A DNA stretch of 64,000 nt, from contig NZ_JADKSJ010000002.1 of assembly GCF_015351235.1 (NCBI RefSeq), forward strand, positions 310,001 through 374,000, in the 5' to 3' direction. The notes under the pieces were generated by a model. That model ran no database searches. It was not told the DNA's origin and was given only the letters and a program-made list of their open reading frames with translations. Position 1 is the stretch's first letter, and each line of letters opens with the position of its first letter. Positions 1-8,493 of this stretch are shown in pieces. A program made the position numbers and the translations under genes. This DNA comes from Plantibacter sp. VKM Ac-2880. GTDB taxonomy: Bacteria; Actinomycetota; Actinomycetes; Actinomycetales; Microbacteriaceae.

Positions 1-194
1 GCCAGGGTGATCGCGGGGTACCCGACGACGATGTGCCCGAGCGGACCGGAGACGTCGACCGCCCCGGTCCAGTAGGTGTCCCACCAGAGCAACTGCGTCG
101 CGCCGAGCGCGATGCACACGGCGAGGAGGTCGAGGAAGAGGACGGCGCGGGAGAACCGTCGCTCCCAGGATCGACGGGCTTCGATGAACGGCAT
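1..194 (-). CDS. Polyprenyl glycosylphosphotransferase, N-terminal fragment (runs off the window)
   Basis: The first 64 codons of a minus-strand gene whose body lies before the window. The ATG at 194 has an AGGAAG ribosome site about 9 bases upstream. The protein begins MPFIEARRSWERRFSRAVLF and continues into the first membrane segments. A basic tryptophan-containing start followed by a hydrophobic helix with an Asp is typical of actinobacterial WbaP/CpsE-type initiating sugar-phosphate transferases, which load the first sugar phosphate on undecaprenyl phosphate at the inner membrane face. The catalytic C-terminal domain is outside the window, so the call rests on N-terminal similarity and on its place at the edge of an exopolysaccharide locus. 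Another polytopic membrane protein is possible. Confidence 0.5.
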   Translation of the reverse strand, partial: MPFIEARRSWERRFSRAVLFLDLLAVCIALGATQLLWWDTYWTGAVDVSGPLGHIVVGYPAITL

Positions 195-309
195 GACGGA
201 GGTCTTCCTGACGCGCGGTCGGGTTCGCGTCGGTTGGGGTGAGGGGCGAGCAGCCTGCGGCGCTCGGCGGGATCGCCGACCTTGTCGTGGACCGATCCGT
301 GCAGTATAT

Positions 310-320
310 TAGCATACGAG
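310..320 (+). promoter_or_regulatory. tagcatacgag box upstream of the pyruvyl transferase
   Basis: An 11-base box in an AT-rich island within otherwise very GC-rich DNA, preceded by tatat. The identical 11-mer occurs at 6309-6319 and a related form (ttgtattcgag) at 4769-4779, each time in the gap between divergent exopolysaccharide genes. It could contain a -10 element (TAGCAT) or be an operator. The start codon it would serve is 66 bases downstream. Seen directly; function inferred. Confidence 0.5.
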
Positions 321-385
321 ATGTGGAGTGAGGTGTTCCAGTCCTCGATCCTTCCCTCTTCCGAACCCCACCCGAACGGAGCAAC

Positions 386-1306
386 ATGTCCTATCTCGAG
401 ACCATGCGCAGCCGCGCCGAGGCAGCGTTCGTCCACCTGCACCGAGGCGTCACCGAGCTGCACTTCACCCAGTTCCCCGACCACAAGAACGCCGGGGACT
501 CGGCCATCGCGTTGGCGCAGGCGAAGTTCTGGCGAGATCACGGCGTCGGCGTGCGCACCATCTCGAGCGTCGGCACCATGCCGCGGCGCGTGCGCGATTC
601 CGCCATCCCCGTCCTCATCCAAGGCGGCGGCAACCTCGGTGGCCTGTACCCCGTCGTCAACGAGTCGCGGTACGACCTCGCGGAGCATCTCCCGAGTGAG
701 ACGCTCCTCATCCAAGCCCCCCAGTCGGTCGTCTTCCCGGAACCGTCAGACCAGGAGGCGTTCGTCCGGCGGTTCGCCTCCAGACGCCGACTCCGGGTGG
801 CCGTGCGCGACCAGGCCTCCTTCGACCTCGTCCGCGACCACGTCGACGAGCTCACGCTCTCTCCCGACGCCGTCCACCTCCTGGGCGCCATCGTCGCCCC
901 GGAACCGACGCAGGGCAGGATCGTGATCGCGCGGACGGACGACGAGACCGCGGGGAGACCCGTCGGTTCCAGCAGCACCGACTGGCGCGCGGACCCCGTG
1001 GACCTGCGGGCCCACGAGTGGCTCGGGTGGCGGGCGGCGAAGTACCCGATGCTGAAGCCGCTCCTGGAGAGCAGCCAGGAGGCGTGGATGCGACGGGCCG
1101 AACGCCGGTTCGCAGCGGCCGTCCGGACCATCGCCAGCGGCGAGACGGTCGTGACCGATCGCCTGCACGCCATGCTCATCGCGCTCCAGATGGGACGCCC
1201 GGTCATCGCGATCGACAACAACAACCGGAAGCTCTCGAACTACGCGGAGACATGGTTCGGTGACCTCCAACCCCCGCTCACCTTCGTGCGGTCCTTCACC
1301 GGCTGA
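386..1306 (+). CDS. Polysaccharide pyruvyl transferase family protein
   Basis: A 306-residue protein of the polysaccharide pyruvyl transferase family, which moves pyruvate from phosphoenolpyruvate onto a sugar as a ketal, giving the polymer negative charge. Visible motifs are NAGDSAI near residues 35-41, the glycine-rich QGGGNLG at 79-85, and the hallmark C-terminal VTDRLHAMLIALQMGRPVIA near 256-275, followed by IDN. There is no signal peptide or membrane segment, so it acts in the cytoplasm. The ATG at 386 has GGAG five bases or so upstream. The next gene starts 3 bases after its stop. Some family members transfer other groups, so the exact donor and acceptor are open. Confidence 0.85.
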   Translation: MSYLETMRSRAEAAFVHLHRGVTELHFTQFPDHKNAGDSAIALAQAKFWRDHGVGVRTISSVGTMPRRVRDSAIPVLIQGGGNLGGLYPVVNESRYDLAEHLPSETLLIQAPQSVVFPEPSDQEAFVRRFASRRRLRVAVRDQASFDLVRDHVDELTLSPDAVHLLGAIVAPEPTQGRIVIARTDDETAGRPVGSSSTDWRADPVDLRAHEWLGWRAAKYPMLKPLLESSQEAWMRRAERRFAAAVRTIASGETVVTDRLHAMLIALQMGRPVIAIDNNNRKLSNYAETWFGDLQPPLTFVRSFTG

Positions 1307-1309
1307 CCC

Positions 1310-2446
1310 ATGCGCACGCCCATCGAGACACGTGCCAGCGCGGAGCCCCTCTCCCCCGACGCGACCCCCGGACCGACCGGCGAGCCCAGCCTCATCGGCG
1401 GCGGGGTGTTCGTGGTCGCCTCCCTCATCGCGCTCGCCTGGGTGCCGGCCGACCGCCCTGGGCTTCCCTCGCACTTCTCGAACGACGAGGGCACCATCAT
1501 CAATGTCAACCGGGGCACCTTCACCGAAGCGGACGCGTCGTTCCAGCTCATCGCGGCGGTCTACCGATGGCTCGGACTCGCCGAGCTGCCGGCGCTCGCC
1601 GCCATGCTCGGGGTGCTGAGCTACCTGCTCGCGCTCACGCTGGCGCTTCGGAAGACCCAGGTGTCGTCAGCCGGTTGGCTGGACTGGGGGATCATCGTCA
1701 GCTGCGTCGCCCTCGCCGCGATCTATCACGGTGCCTACACGAAGGACCTCCTGACGATGGGCGTCGTGCTCGTCATCGTCCTCTGCCGTGGGAGCGGGAT
1801 CCTGAGCGAGCTTGTGCCGATCCTCGCGATGCTGCTCTATGCGGAGGCCTTCCGCACCTACTGGTTCCTCGTCGCCGGCGTCTCCGTCGCCCTTCGACTC
1901 GCGCTGCGTATGCGGCGCGGCTGGGTGACCACCCTCGTGGTGATCCTCATGCTCTACGCCGTCCTCGCCGTCGTCTTCCCGCAGTTCGTCGGTGTCGACC
2001 TCGACCACTTCCGTCACACGGTGAACGAATACCGGAGCAACGCGTCCGTGAACACCCTCATCACCCAGTTCATCCCAGGCACCGGCCCGGCCTTCGGCTT
2101 CGTCAACAGCGTGCTGACGTTCGGCTCCTTCATCGTGCCGATCCCCCTGCTGTTCCGGGGTGGCGCGATCTACCTCATCGTCGCGGTCCTGCTCATCGTG
2201 ATCTGGGTGTCCCTCCTCGTCGCGATCCGATCCGCCCGCCGTCGTGCGGACGCCGGCTCACAGGCACTGACGCCGTTCCAGAACCGCCTGCTCGCCTCGC
2301 TGCTCGCCTTCCTCATCGTGCAGTCGATCTTCGAGCCCGACTACGGCTCGTTCCTCCGCCACCTCACGCCGATGCTCGTCGTCGCCGTGTGCCTCCTCCT
2401 GAGCCTCAGGCCTGGAGGATCGGCGAGGCCACCGAGTCTCGGGTGA
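1310..2446 (+). CDS. Polytopic membrane protein, candidate Wzy/EpsG-like polysaccharide polymerase
   Basis: A 378-residue integral membrane protein with about ten hydrophobic segments and no recognised soluble domain. It starts 3 bases after the pyruvyl transferase stop with no clear ribosome site, so translation is probably coupled. A polar extracytoplasmic stretch (GVDLDHFRHTVNEYRSNAS, near residues 230-250) and a late FEPDYGSFLRHLTP motif resemble the loop architecture of O-antigen/EPS polymerases. Its position beside a phosphoglycosyl transferase and upstream of a Wzx flippase supports a polymerase role. The sequence alone does not prove it; such proteins diverge quickly and are often left as hypothetical. 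Confidence 0.55.
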   Translation: MRTPIETRASAEPLSPDATPGPTGEPSLIGGGVFVVASLIALAWVPADRPGLPSHFSNDEGTIINVNRGTFTEADASFQLIAAVYRWLGLAELPALAAMLGVLSYLLALTLALRKTQVSSAGWLDWGIIVSCVALAAIYHGAYTKDLLTMGVVLVIVLCRGSGILSELVPILAMLLYAEAFRTYWFLVAGVSVALRLALRMRRGWVTTLVVILMLYAVLAVVFPQFVGVDLDHFRHTVNEYRSNASVNTLITQFIPGTGPAFGFVNSVLTFGSFIVPIPLLFRGGAIYLIVAVLLIVIWVSLLVAIRSARRRADAGSQALTPFQNRLLASLLAFLIVQSIFEPDYGSFLRHLTPMLVVAVCLLLSLRPGGSARPPSLG

Positions 2447-2452
2447 CCGCAC

Positions 2453-2491
2453 GAACGGCCCGCTCACGCGTGACGCGCGAGCGGGCCGTTC
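2453..2491. terminator. Bidirectional hairpin between convergent genes
   Basis: A perfect 13-base-pair stem (gaacggcccgctc / gagcgggccgttc) with a 13-base loop, placed between the stop of the membrane protein (2446) and the stop of the convergent glycosyltransferase (2534). There is no strong T-run; ttccttcgg follows on the plus strand. The position and perfect symmetry fit a terminator serving both strands. Confidence 0.7.
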
Positions 2492-2533
2492 CTTCGGGTC
2501 GCCCGTCCGGCCAGGCTGCCAGCGGACCGACGC

Positions 2534-3637
2534 TCAGCGGCGGCTGACCACCGCGGCGGCCCGACGGACATCCGCCGCGACACGAGCCCACGACATCGGA
2601 CCCGATGCCGCCGCCGTTCCGGCCTCGGAGAGTGCCCTGGCGAACTCGTCGTCGGTGAGCACCGACGCCATCGCGTCCGCGAGCGCGGTCGGCGTCACGT
2701 CGGTCGCGACGATCGCCGAACCGGAGGCGGTCGCCTGCTCGGCGAGTCCGCCGACCGGGGTCACGACGGCCGGGACGCCGAGCGCCATGGTGTACGCGAG
2801 GACGCCGGACTGGCTCGCCTCGGTGTACGGCAGGAGGGCCAGGTCGAATCCGCCGACGACGTCTTCGATCTCATCCTGCGCGACCCAGCGGTTCTGGACC
2901 TCGTCGTCCTCGTGCCGCAGCGCGGCGACCGACTCGTCGGCCCCGGATCCCACGACGCGGAACCGGACCCGGATCCCGCGCGACCGGAGTTCCTCGACGG
3001 CCCGGATGCCGAGGTCGAGACCCTTGTACGCCGAGAGTCGGCCGAAGAACCCGACGACCGGGGCCTCGGAGCACCCGACCGATCGGGCGGCGCGGCCGGG
3101 GTCGACGCGGTACGCGGCATGGACGGTCTCGTGGATCCGGTCGGCCGGGAAGGCGCCGAGCGAGGCGAGTCGTTCGGCGACGGTGTTCGAGAACACGACG
3201 GCCCCGTCCGCGACGCGGCGTTCCACGCGACGCAGCAGCTGCTCGATCCCCGAGTGGTCGCCGGGGTGCATCGTCGCATCGTGGACGCAGAGCAACGTGC
3301 GCCGTCCGCCGAGCCGGAACACCGGGGCGACCACGCCCTGCCAGAGCTGTTCCATGGCGATCACCACGATGTCGACCCGATGTCGTCGGAGGAAGCGGTC
3401 GAGCCCGACCGTCGCGGCCAGGAGACGTGGGAGACCGAGGAGCGCGCCACGTCGGTCGTGGTACGTGCGGACACCGAACGCGGGCACGCCGAGTTCAGTG
3501 AACCGGCCCGCGATCTCCGCGTCGAGCGAGTACGAGACGACGACCGAGGCGCCGTCCTCGTGCAGCGCTCGCGCGAGTTCCTGGGCGAAGAGCGGCCCCG
3601 CACCGGTGCGTCCCCATTGGACGACGGCGATCCTCAT
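2534..3637 (-). CDS. Glycosyltransferase, GT4 family
   Basis: A 367-residue retaining glycosyltransferase with a GT-B fold. It starts MRIAVVQWGRTGAGPLFAQE, the glycine-rich N-terminal Rossmann half that meets the acceptor. The nucleotide-sugar half contains VVGFFGRLSAYKGLDLGIRA (about residue 200) and the donor-site region PYTEASQSGVLAYTMALGVP. The usual EGFGLPLLE signature is replaced by EASQSGVLAY, so it belongs to a less common branch. It is cytoplasmic or membrane-peripheral. Its ATG overlaps the stop of the upstream GT4 gene (TGATG at 3635-3639), showing translational coupling. Longer in-frame starts lie inside the neighbour and were rejected. The sugar transferred cannot be read from sequence. 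Confidence 0.8.
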   Translation of the reverse strand: MRIAVVQWGRTGAGPLFAQELARALHEDGASVVVSYSLDAEIAGRFTELGVPAFGVRTYHDRRGALLGLPRLLAATVGLDRFLRRHRVDIVVIAMEQLWQGVVAPVFRLGGRRTLLCVHDATMHPGDHSGIEQLLRRVERRVADGAVVFSNTVAERLASLGAFPADRIHETVHAAYRVDPGRAARSVGCSEAPVVGFFGRLSAYKGLDLGIRAVEELRSRGIRVRFRVVGSGADESVAALRHEDDEVQNRWVAQDEIEDVVGGFDLALLPYTEASQSGVLAYTMALGVPAVVTPVGGLAEQATASGSAIVATDVTPTALADAMASVLTDDEFARALSEAGTAAASGPMSWARVAADVRRAAAVVSRR

Positions 3638-4704
3638 CAGGCCACCTGGGGCACCCGGTAGGCGTCGGCCAGGGCGAGCCGCTGCCGAGCCGGCGTGTGG
3701 TCGCGGAGGCGCTCGGCCCATCCGGCCGTGTTCGCGGCGGCCCAGGCGGCGAACGCCTCAGGCCCGGCGTGCCGGCTGAAGATCATCGCCTCCAGGCCGC
3801 CCTCGACGGTGAGGGCGTCGGGGAGGTCGCCGAACGCGTCGATGCGCCGGACGAGGGTCGGGACACCCGCCTGGACCGCTTCGAGGACCGCGAGCGGGAA
3901 CCCCTCCCATGCTGCCGTGTGCAGGTAGACGTCGCTCTGGGCGAGGCGGGACGCCACCTCGGTGTGCGGGATCCAGCCGGTGACGTGCACGCCGGCACGT
4001 TCGAGACGGACACGGGCGTCGTCGGGCCCGCTCCCCATCCAGACCGGGGTGACGTCGATGCCACGTGCCCGGATCGACGCCGCCGCGTCGGCGAACCGCG
4101 CGGGATCCTTCTGCGGTGCGAGCCGTCCGAGGCTGGTGACGAGGAGCGGGCGGTCCACGCTCGGGCGCGGCGTCGGAGCAGAGGGTCGCGGATGGGCGAC
4201 CACGTTGGGTACGTGCACGACCCTGGGCCGGAGCGGACCGCGGCGCTCGGAGGCCGCAGCCTCGCCCTCGGAGCAGGCGGCGATCGTCCCCACGTTGAAG
4301 GACAGGAGCCACTCGACGGCGCGATACAGGCGGCGTCGCGGTGCGGAGATGTCGGCGCGTTCGAAGGCGTAGCAGTGCGGCGTGTAGACGATCCGGGTTC
4401 GGCTCGAGTTGCGGAGGCCGAGCCGGGCGTACGCGCCGGCGAAGCTCGAGTGGGCGTGCACGATGTCGGCGCCCGTCCTGCGGCGTGCGCGTCTGATCGC
4501 GCGCACGGCGTCCGTCGGCCGCTGACCCAGGATGGCGACGGAGGCGAAGCGCTCGAACATGGCGTCGTCGACGGACGCTCCTGCCGGGACCTGCGCGAGG
4601 AGGTGGTGCTCGACCCCGGGTGGGGAGTTCCGGACGTAGGTCTCGATCGCGACCGGGATCCCTCCGGCATAACAATCGGTGACGTGCAGCACGGTCGTAG
4701 TCAT
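3637..4704 (-). CDS. Glycosyltransferase, GT4 family
   Basis: A 355-residue GT4 glycosyltransferase, first gene of a two-gene minus-strand operon. The N-terminus has TDCYAGGIPVAIETYV, the acceptor-side glycine loop, then DIVHAHSSFAG; the donor half has VTSLGRLAPQKDPARFADAA and the classic EX7E region AAWEGFPLAVLEAVQAGVP. The ATG at 4704 has AGAGGA five bases upstream. It probably adds one sugar to a lipid-linked exopolysaccharide repeat unit, using a nucleotide-sugar donor. It is divergent from the GT2 at 4828, with an AT-rich 123-base gap that carries a variant of the shared promoter-like box. Donor specificity is unknown. Confidence 0.85.
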   Translation of the reverse strand: MTTTVLHVTDCYAGGIPVAIETYVRNSPPGVEHHLLAQVPAGASVDDAMFERFASVAILGQRPTDAVRAIRRARRRTGADIVHAHSSFAGAYARLGLRNSSRTRIVYTPHCYAFERADISAPRRRLYRAVEWLLSFNVGTIAACSEGEAAASERRGPLRPRVVHVPNVVAHPRPSAPTPRPSVDRPLLVTSLGRLAPQKDPARFADAAASIRARGIDVTPVWMGSGPDDARVRLERAGVHVTGWIPHTEVASRLAQSDVYLHTAAWEGFPLAVLEAVQAGVPTLVRRIDAFGDLPDALTVEGGLEAMIFSRHAGPEAFAAWAAANTAGWAERLRDHTPARQRLALADAYRVPQVA

Positions 4705-4768
4705 GGGTTCCTCTGCGGGTGGGTCGGGTGTCGTCGGGGCGACAACTGTCCCGTAAATATATCACATC

Positions 4769-4779
4769 TTGTATTCGAG
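4769..4779 (+). promoter_or_regulatory. ttgtattcgag, variant of the exopolysaccharide promoter-like box
   Basis: It lies in an AT-rich island (atatatcacatcttgtattc) between divergent GT4 and GT2 genes and matches the 3' part of the boxes at 310-320 and 6309-6319. The downstream GTG is 48 bases away. A promoter or operator role is inferred from location and recurrence. Confidence 0.4.
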
Positions 4780-4827
4780 TTGAGCTGATGGAAGAGTGGA
4801 CGCCTCCCCCAGTCACCCCGGAGGCCC

Positions 4828-5673
4828 GTGTACTCGATCGTCATCCCCTGCCGCAACGGCGCAGACACCCTCGCTCGGCAACTCGACGCCCTGCTCGGGC
4901 AGCGGTGCACCACCACCATCGAGATCGTCGTCGCCGACAACGGCTCGACCGACGACACCGCGGAGCTTGTGCGGCGATACCGGGATCGGGACGCCCGCGT
5001 CCGTCTCGTCGACGCGGGTGCCCAGCCGGGCATCAACCACGCACGCAATGTCGGCATCCGGTCGTCTCACGGTTCCGTCATCCTGCTCTGCGACGCCGAC
5101 GACGTCGTCAGACCCGGCTGGCTCGACGCCCATGTCCGGGCCTTCGAGGCCGGAGCCGACTGCACCGGAGGACCACTCGCCCGAACCCTGCCGGACGGCA
5201 CGATCGTCGGACGATCCGAGGCGGTCAGTACGGTGCACGGCTTCCATCCCTGGCCACCGGGAGCGAATTGCGGGTTCCGGCGGTCCGTGTTCGACCGGAT
5301 CGGCGGATTCGACGAGACGCTGCGCGGAGGCGGCGACGAGACGGACTTCTTCTGGCGGGCCGCCGAGGCGGGCCATCCGACGACGGCCGCACCCGGCGCC
5401 CTCGTGGAGTACCGCCTCCGCGACGACCTCCGGAGCGTCGCACGCCAGTTCTTCGGCTACGGCAGGGGCACGGTGCGACTCTTCCTCCGGCATCGGGCGC
5501 GAGGCATGCCGCGATCGATCGGCTGGGAACTCCCGGTCGTCATCGTCGTGGCGGTCGCAGGGCTCGTCGCCTCAGGACCGCGGAGCGCTCGTCGGCGCCG
5601 CAGCGTCGAGCGCCTCGCCTCCCGCGCCGGGCGGCTCACGGAGAGCCTGCGATCGAGGACGTGGTACCTCTGA
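4828..5673 (+). CDS. Glycosyltransferase, GT2 family (paralogue of 6344-7189)
   Basis: A 281-residue inverting GT2 enzyme (GT-A fold). It has the nucleotide-binding start SIVIPCRNGADTLARQLDAL, the VVADNGSTDDT strand, the metal-binding DADD motif in LLCDADDVVRPGWL (about residues 88-101), and GGGDETDFFWRAA with the presumed catalytic acid near residue 170. A hydrophobic helix and a basic tail ending RTWYL close the protein, suggesting membrane contact. The GTG start has GGAGG close upstream (3-base spacing, unusually short). Roughly 60% of residues match the GT2 at 6344 by eye, over the whole length, so the two arose by duplication. The sugar is unknown. Confidence 0.85.
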   Translation: MYSIVIPCRNGADTLARQLDALLGQRCTTTIEIVVADNGSTDDTAELVRRYRDRDARVRLVDAGAQPGINHARNVGIRSSHGSVILLCDADDVVRPGWLDAHVRAFEAGADCTGGPLARTLPDGTIVGRSEAVSTVHGFHPWPPGANCGFRRSVFDRIGGFDETLRGGGDETDFFWRAAEAGHPTTAAPGALVEYRLRDDLRSVARQFFGYGRGTVRLFLRHRARGMPRSIGWELPVVIVVAVAGLVASGPRSARRRRSVERLASRAGRLTESLRSRTWYL

Positions 5674-5714
5674 CGACGGCGGATCACCATGCCGCACGGC
5701 CGACGCGCGGGTGG

Positions 5715-6266
5715 TCACCACCACCAGACCTTGTTCCGACGGGCCTCCAAACGATAGGCGTCGACCCGAGGGCGGTCGGCGATGGGCTTCGCCGGCACGC
5801 CGCCCACCATGGTCCATGCCGGCACGTCCTTGGTGACGACCGCACCGGCAGCGACGATCGCACCCTCGCCGATCGACACCCCGGGCAGAATGATCGACCG
5901 GGCGTTGATCCACGCGCGGTCGCCGATGCGCACCGGCGCGGACTCGTACGCGAACTCGGGCGAGCCGATGTCGTGCTGGGCGGTCCAGATCTGTGCGCCG
6001 CTGTTGATGCTGACGTGAGAACCCACGGCGAGCCCGCCCCGGGCGTCGAGCGTCACGTCCTCCGCGATGAAGCAGTCCGCACCGAGCTCGAGCCGCCGGG
6101 CGACGCGCACCTGGAGTCCGTGGTGGACCGCGCATCCCGCGCCGATCACCGCACCCCAGGACCGCAGTGCCGCCAGCCGGATGCCGTTGTTCGGAACGCC
6201 GGAGGCCAGTCGCAGGACGACGACCTCGGCGGACCCGGCGATCAGCCCGAGTTGCTTTCTCAACAT
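5715..6266 (-). CDS. Acetyltransferase with left-handed beta-helix (LacA/NodL/WcaF type)
   Basis: A 183-residue hexapeptide-repeat acyltransferase, which would move an acetyl group from acetyl-CoA to a sugar hydroxyl. The imperfect [LIV]-G-x4 repeats are clear from about residue 40 onward (VIGAGCAVHHGL, ELGADCFIAEDV, AVGSHVSINSGA, RIGDRAWINARS, SIGEGAIVAAGA), and the motif WTAQHDI supplies the probable catalytic histidine. The C-terminus AWTMVGGVPAKPI is the family coenzyme-A-binding turn. The ATG at 6266 has GGGGAG five bases upstream. It sits between two paralogous GT2 genes, so it may O-acetylate the sugar they add or its repeat unit. Confidence 0.85.
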   Translation of the reverse strand: MLRKQLGLIAGSAEVVVLRLASGVPNNGIRLAALRSWGAVIGAGCAVHHGLQVRVARRLELGADCFIAEDVTLDARGGLAVGSHVSINSGAQIWTAQHDIGSPEFAYESAPVRIGDRAWINARSIILPGVSIGEGAIVAAGAVVTKDVPAWTMVGGVPAKPIADRPRVDAYRLEARRNKVWWW

Positions 6267-6308
6267 TTGTGCTCCCCGCTCAAACTTGTGAATAAGACAT
6301 TAGAATAC

Positions 6309-6319
6309 TAGCATACGAG
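6309..6319 (+). promoter_or_regulatory. tagcatacgag box upstream of the second GT2 paralogue
   Basis: Identical 11-mer to 310-320, preceded by acattagaatac in an AT-rich gap between the divergent acetyltransferase and GT2. The GTG start lies 24 bases downstream, a normal distance for a -10 element, so TAGCAT may be the promoter -10. Confidence 0.5.
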
Positions 6320-6343
6320 TATCCATCCCGATCGGAGCGCACC

Positions 6344-7189
6344 GTGTTGTCCATCGTCATCCCCTGCCGGAACGGCGCCCAGACGCTCGGCGCGCAGCTC
6401 GACGCCCTCCTCGCCCAGGAGAGCGACGAGGTGTTCGAGGTCGTCGTCGCGGACAACGGCTCGACCGACGCGACGGCCGCGCTCGTCCAGGACTACCGAC
6501 GCCGCGACGCCCGCATCCGACTCGTCGACGCCGGAGCGAAGCCGGGCATCAACCACGCCAGGAACACCGGCATCTCGGCATCACACGGCTGGGCGGTGCT
6601 GCTCTGCGACGCGGACGACGTCGTCCGGCCCGGGTGGCTCGCCGCGCACGCCAGGGCCCTCGCCGCCGGCGCCGAATGCGTCGGCGGAGCCGTCGACCGG
6701 CGTCTCCCCGACGGACGACTGGTCGCGCACGAGCCGGGGGTGTACCGCGCCCTGTGGGACGTCCCCTGGCCCATCGGTGCCAATTGCGGATTCACCCGGC
6801 GGGTGTACGAGCTGGTTGGCGGCTTCGACGAGTCGTTCGCCGGTGGCGGCGACGAGACCGACTTCTTCTGGCGGGCGGCGAGGCTCGGTGCGGAGACGAT
6901 CGCCGTGCCCGACGCCGTCGTCGACTACACCCTCCGCGGCCAGCTCCGCGCGGTCGCGAAGCAGTTCTTCGCATACGGCCGCGCGAATGTCCGGCTGTAC
7001 GCGAGTCACCGCACTGCAGGCATGCCACGATCACCCTGGTGGTCGCTGCCCGCTGCCGTCGGCTCCGGTGTCGTCCTGCTCCTCACGAGCGCCCCGTCGA
7101 GCCTGCGACGACGACGTGCCGTCGAGCGTCTGGCCTCCCGGGCCGGCCGACTGACGGAGAGCGTGCACAGCCGGACGCTCTACCTGTGA
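6344..7189 (+). CDS. Glycosyltransferase, GT2 family (paralogue of 4828-5673)
   Basis: A 281-residue inverting GT2 enzyme of exactly the same length as its paralogue. It shares SIVIPCRNGAQTLGAQLDAL, VVADNGSTDAT, LLCDADDVVRPGWL, IGANCGFTRRVYELVGGFDE and GGGDETDFFWRAA, and a basic tail ending RTLYL. GTG at 6344 is taken as the start; TTG at 6347 is an alternative. The flippase gene follows after 7 bases, so the two are likely co-transcribed. Divergence from the paralogue is concentrated around residues 110-135, the usual acceptor-recognition area, which suggests the pair acts on different acceptors. Confidence 0.85.
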   Translation: MLSIVIPCRNGAQTLGAQLDALLAQESDEVFEVVVADNGSTDATAALVQDYRRRDARIRLVDAGAKPGINHARNTGISASHGWAVLLCDADDVVRPGWLAAHARALAAGAECVGGAVDRRLPDGRLVAHEPGVYRALWDVPWPIGANCGFTRRVYELVGGFDESFAGGGDETDFFWRAARLGAETIAVPDAVVDYTLRGQLRAVAKQFFAYGRANVRLYASHRTAGMPRSPWWSLPAAVGSGVVLLLTSAPSSLRRRRAVERLASRAGRLTESVHSRTLYL

Positions 7190-7196
7190 GCCGGCG

Positions 7197-8477
7197 ATGA
7201 TCCACCTCGCCTGGTCGATCCTCGAACGCATCCTCCCCCGCGTGGCCTCCGCACTGATCATGCTCGTCCTGGCAGCGATCGTCGCGCCGTCCGTCGTCGG
7301 CATGTACGCGTGGATGGTCCTGGCGCTCACCCTGGTGCAGACCGTCGGCGACACGGCTGCGCGGCAGACCGCCGTCGTCCACGCCGGGAGCATGGGCGGG
7401 GACCGCTTCGTCCGACTCTTCCGCAGGTGGTCCGCCGGGGTCGGCGGCCTCCTCCTGGCCGCGACCGTCGCAGCCCTGTTCCTGACCCAGGCCGGTCCCG
7501 ACCGATGGCAGGCGATCGCGCTGGTGCCCTTCGTCCTCGTGCCGAGCTGTTCCGCGCTCGGTCTCGACGCGTTGGTCCGGCTGCAACGGGCCGGGCGGTG
7601 GAAGCGCATCGCCTCATCCCAGGCCTGGTCGTCGACCGCCTCCCTCCTCTGCAGCGTGCCGATCCTGGTGACGACACACTCCCTGCTCGCGAGCGCACTG
7701 CAGGCGACCCTCGCCGAGGCGGGGTTCGCGCTCCTCAACCGGCGCCACGCCGCGCGCTCGGCGCCTGCCACGACCGACGACGCCCAGTCGGGCACCGCGA
7801 CCGCGGCCGTGTTCGGCGACTACCTGCACACCGCGCTCTTCGCGCTCCTCGGCTGGGGGCAGGGGCAGACCGACCGCGTCTCCATCGGCGCGCTGGCCGG
7901 CGACGCCCGGCTGGGCCAGTACGCCTTCGCCATGTCCCTGTCACGCAGCGTGGGCGATGCCGCAGCCCTGGCCACGATCAACGTCCTCCGACCCGTCCTC
8001 GTCGGCGCAGCGCGCAGCGGACGCGGTTCCGAGATCGTCGGGCTCGCCGAGCGGTCGCTCCGCCGGTCCCTCGCCCTGGCGGTCCTGGCGGCAGCACTGA
8101 CGACGGTCGGCGCACACCTCCTGGTCGCCCCATTCCTCACCGAGGCCTGGGATCCGGCGCTCGCGCTCGTCCCGGTCCTCGCTCTCGCGGTGGCCCCTTC
8201 CGTGGTCGCCTGGACGGTCACGGCGATCCTCCAAGCCGAGAGCCGGATGCGCTGGGCGAGTCCGATCAAGGCGATCGGAGTCCTGCTGTCACTGCCGATC
8301 GGCGTCGTCGCGGTGCACGACCTCGACCTCGCAGCGTGGCTCGTGAACGCCCGGGAACTCGTCATGATGGGCCTCCTCCTCGTCGCCGCGCGTCACCGGG
8401 CTCCCTGGCGAGGCGGTCTCCTCGCCCTCGGCGTGGTGCTCGTCGGCGCGACGCTCTGGCTCATCGTCGGCGCCTGA
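7197..8477 (+). CDS. Wzx-type oligosaccharide flippase
   Basis: A 426-residue membrane protein with about twelve hydrophobic helices, matching the size of Wzx/RfbX flippases of the MOP superfamily, which turn undecaprenyl-linked repeat units to the outer face. Helix 1-2 (ILERILPRVASALIMLVLAA then SVVGMYAWMVLALTL) and the central LGWGQGQTDRVSIGALAGDA segment are arranged as in that family, with a small polar loop and an internal helix repeat. It follows the GT2 by 7 bases. Together with the polymerase candidate at 1310 and the phosphoglycosyl transferase at the window edge it makes this a Wzx/Wzy-type locus. Confidence 0.8.
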   Translation: MIHLAWSILERILPRVASALIMLVLAAIVAPSVVGMYAWMVLALTLVQTVGDTAARQTAVVHAGSMGGDRFVRLFRRWSAGVGGLLLAATVAALFLTQAGPDRWQAIALVPFVLVPSCSALGLDALVRLQRAGRWKRIASSQAWSSTASLLCSVPILVTTHSLLASALQATLAEAGFALLNRRHAARSAPATTDDAQSGTATAAVFGDYLHTALFALLGWGQGQTDRVSIGALAGDARLGQYAFAMSLSRSVGDAAALATINVLRPVLVGAARSGRGSEIVGLAERSLRRSLALAVLAAALTTVGAHLLVAPFLTEAWDPALALVPVLALAVAPSVVAWTVTAILQAESRMRWASPIKAIGVLLSLPIGVVAVHDLDLAAWLVNARELVMMGLLLVAARHRAPWRGGLLALGVVLVGATLWLIVGA

Positions 8478-8493
8478 CGACGGCGTCGCGGAG

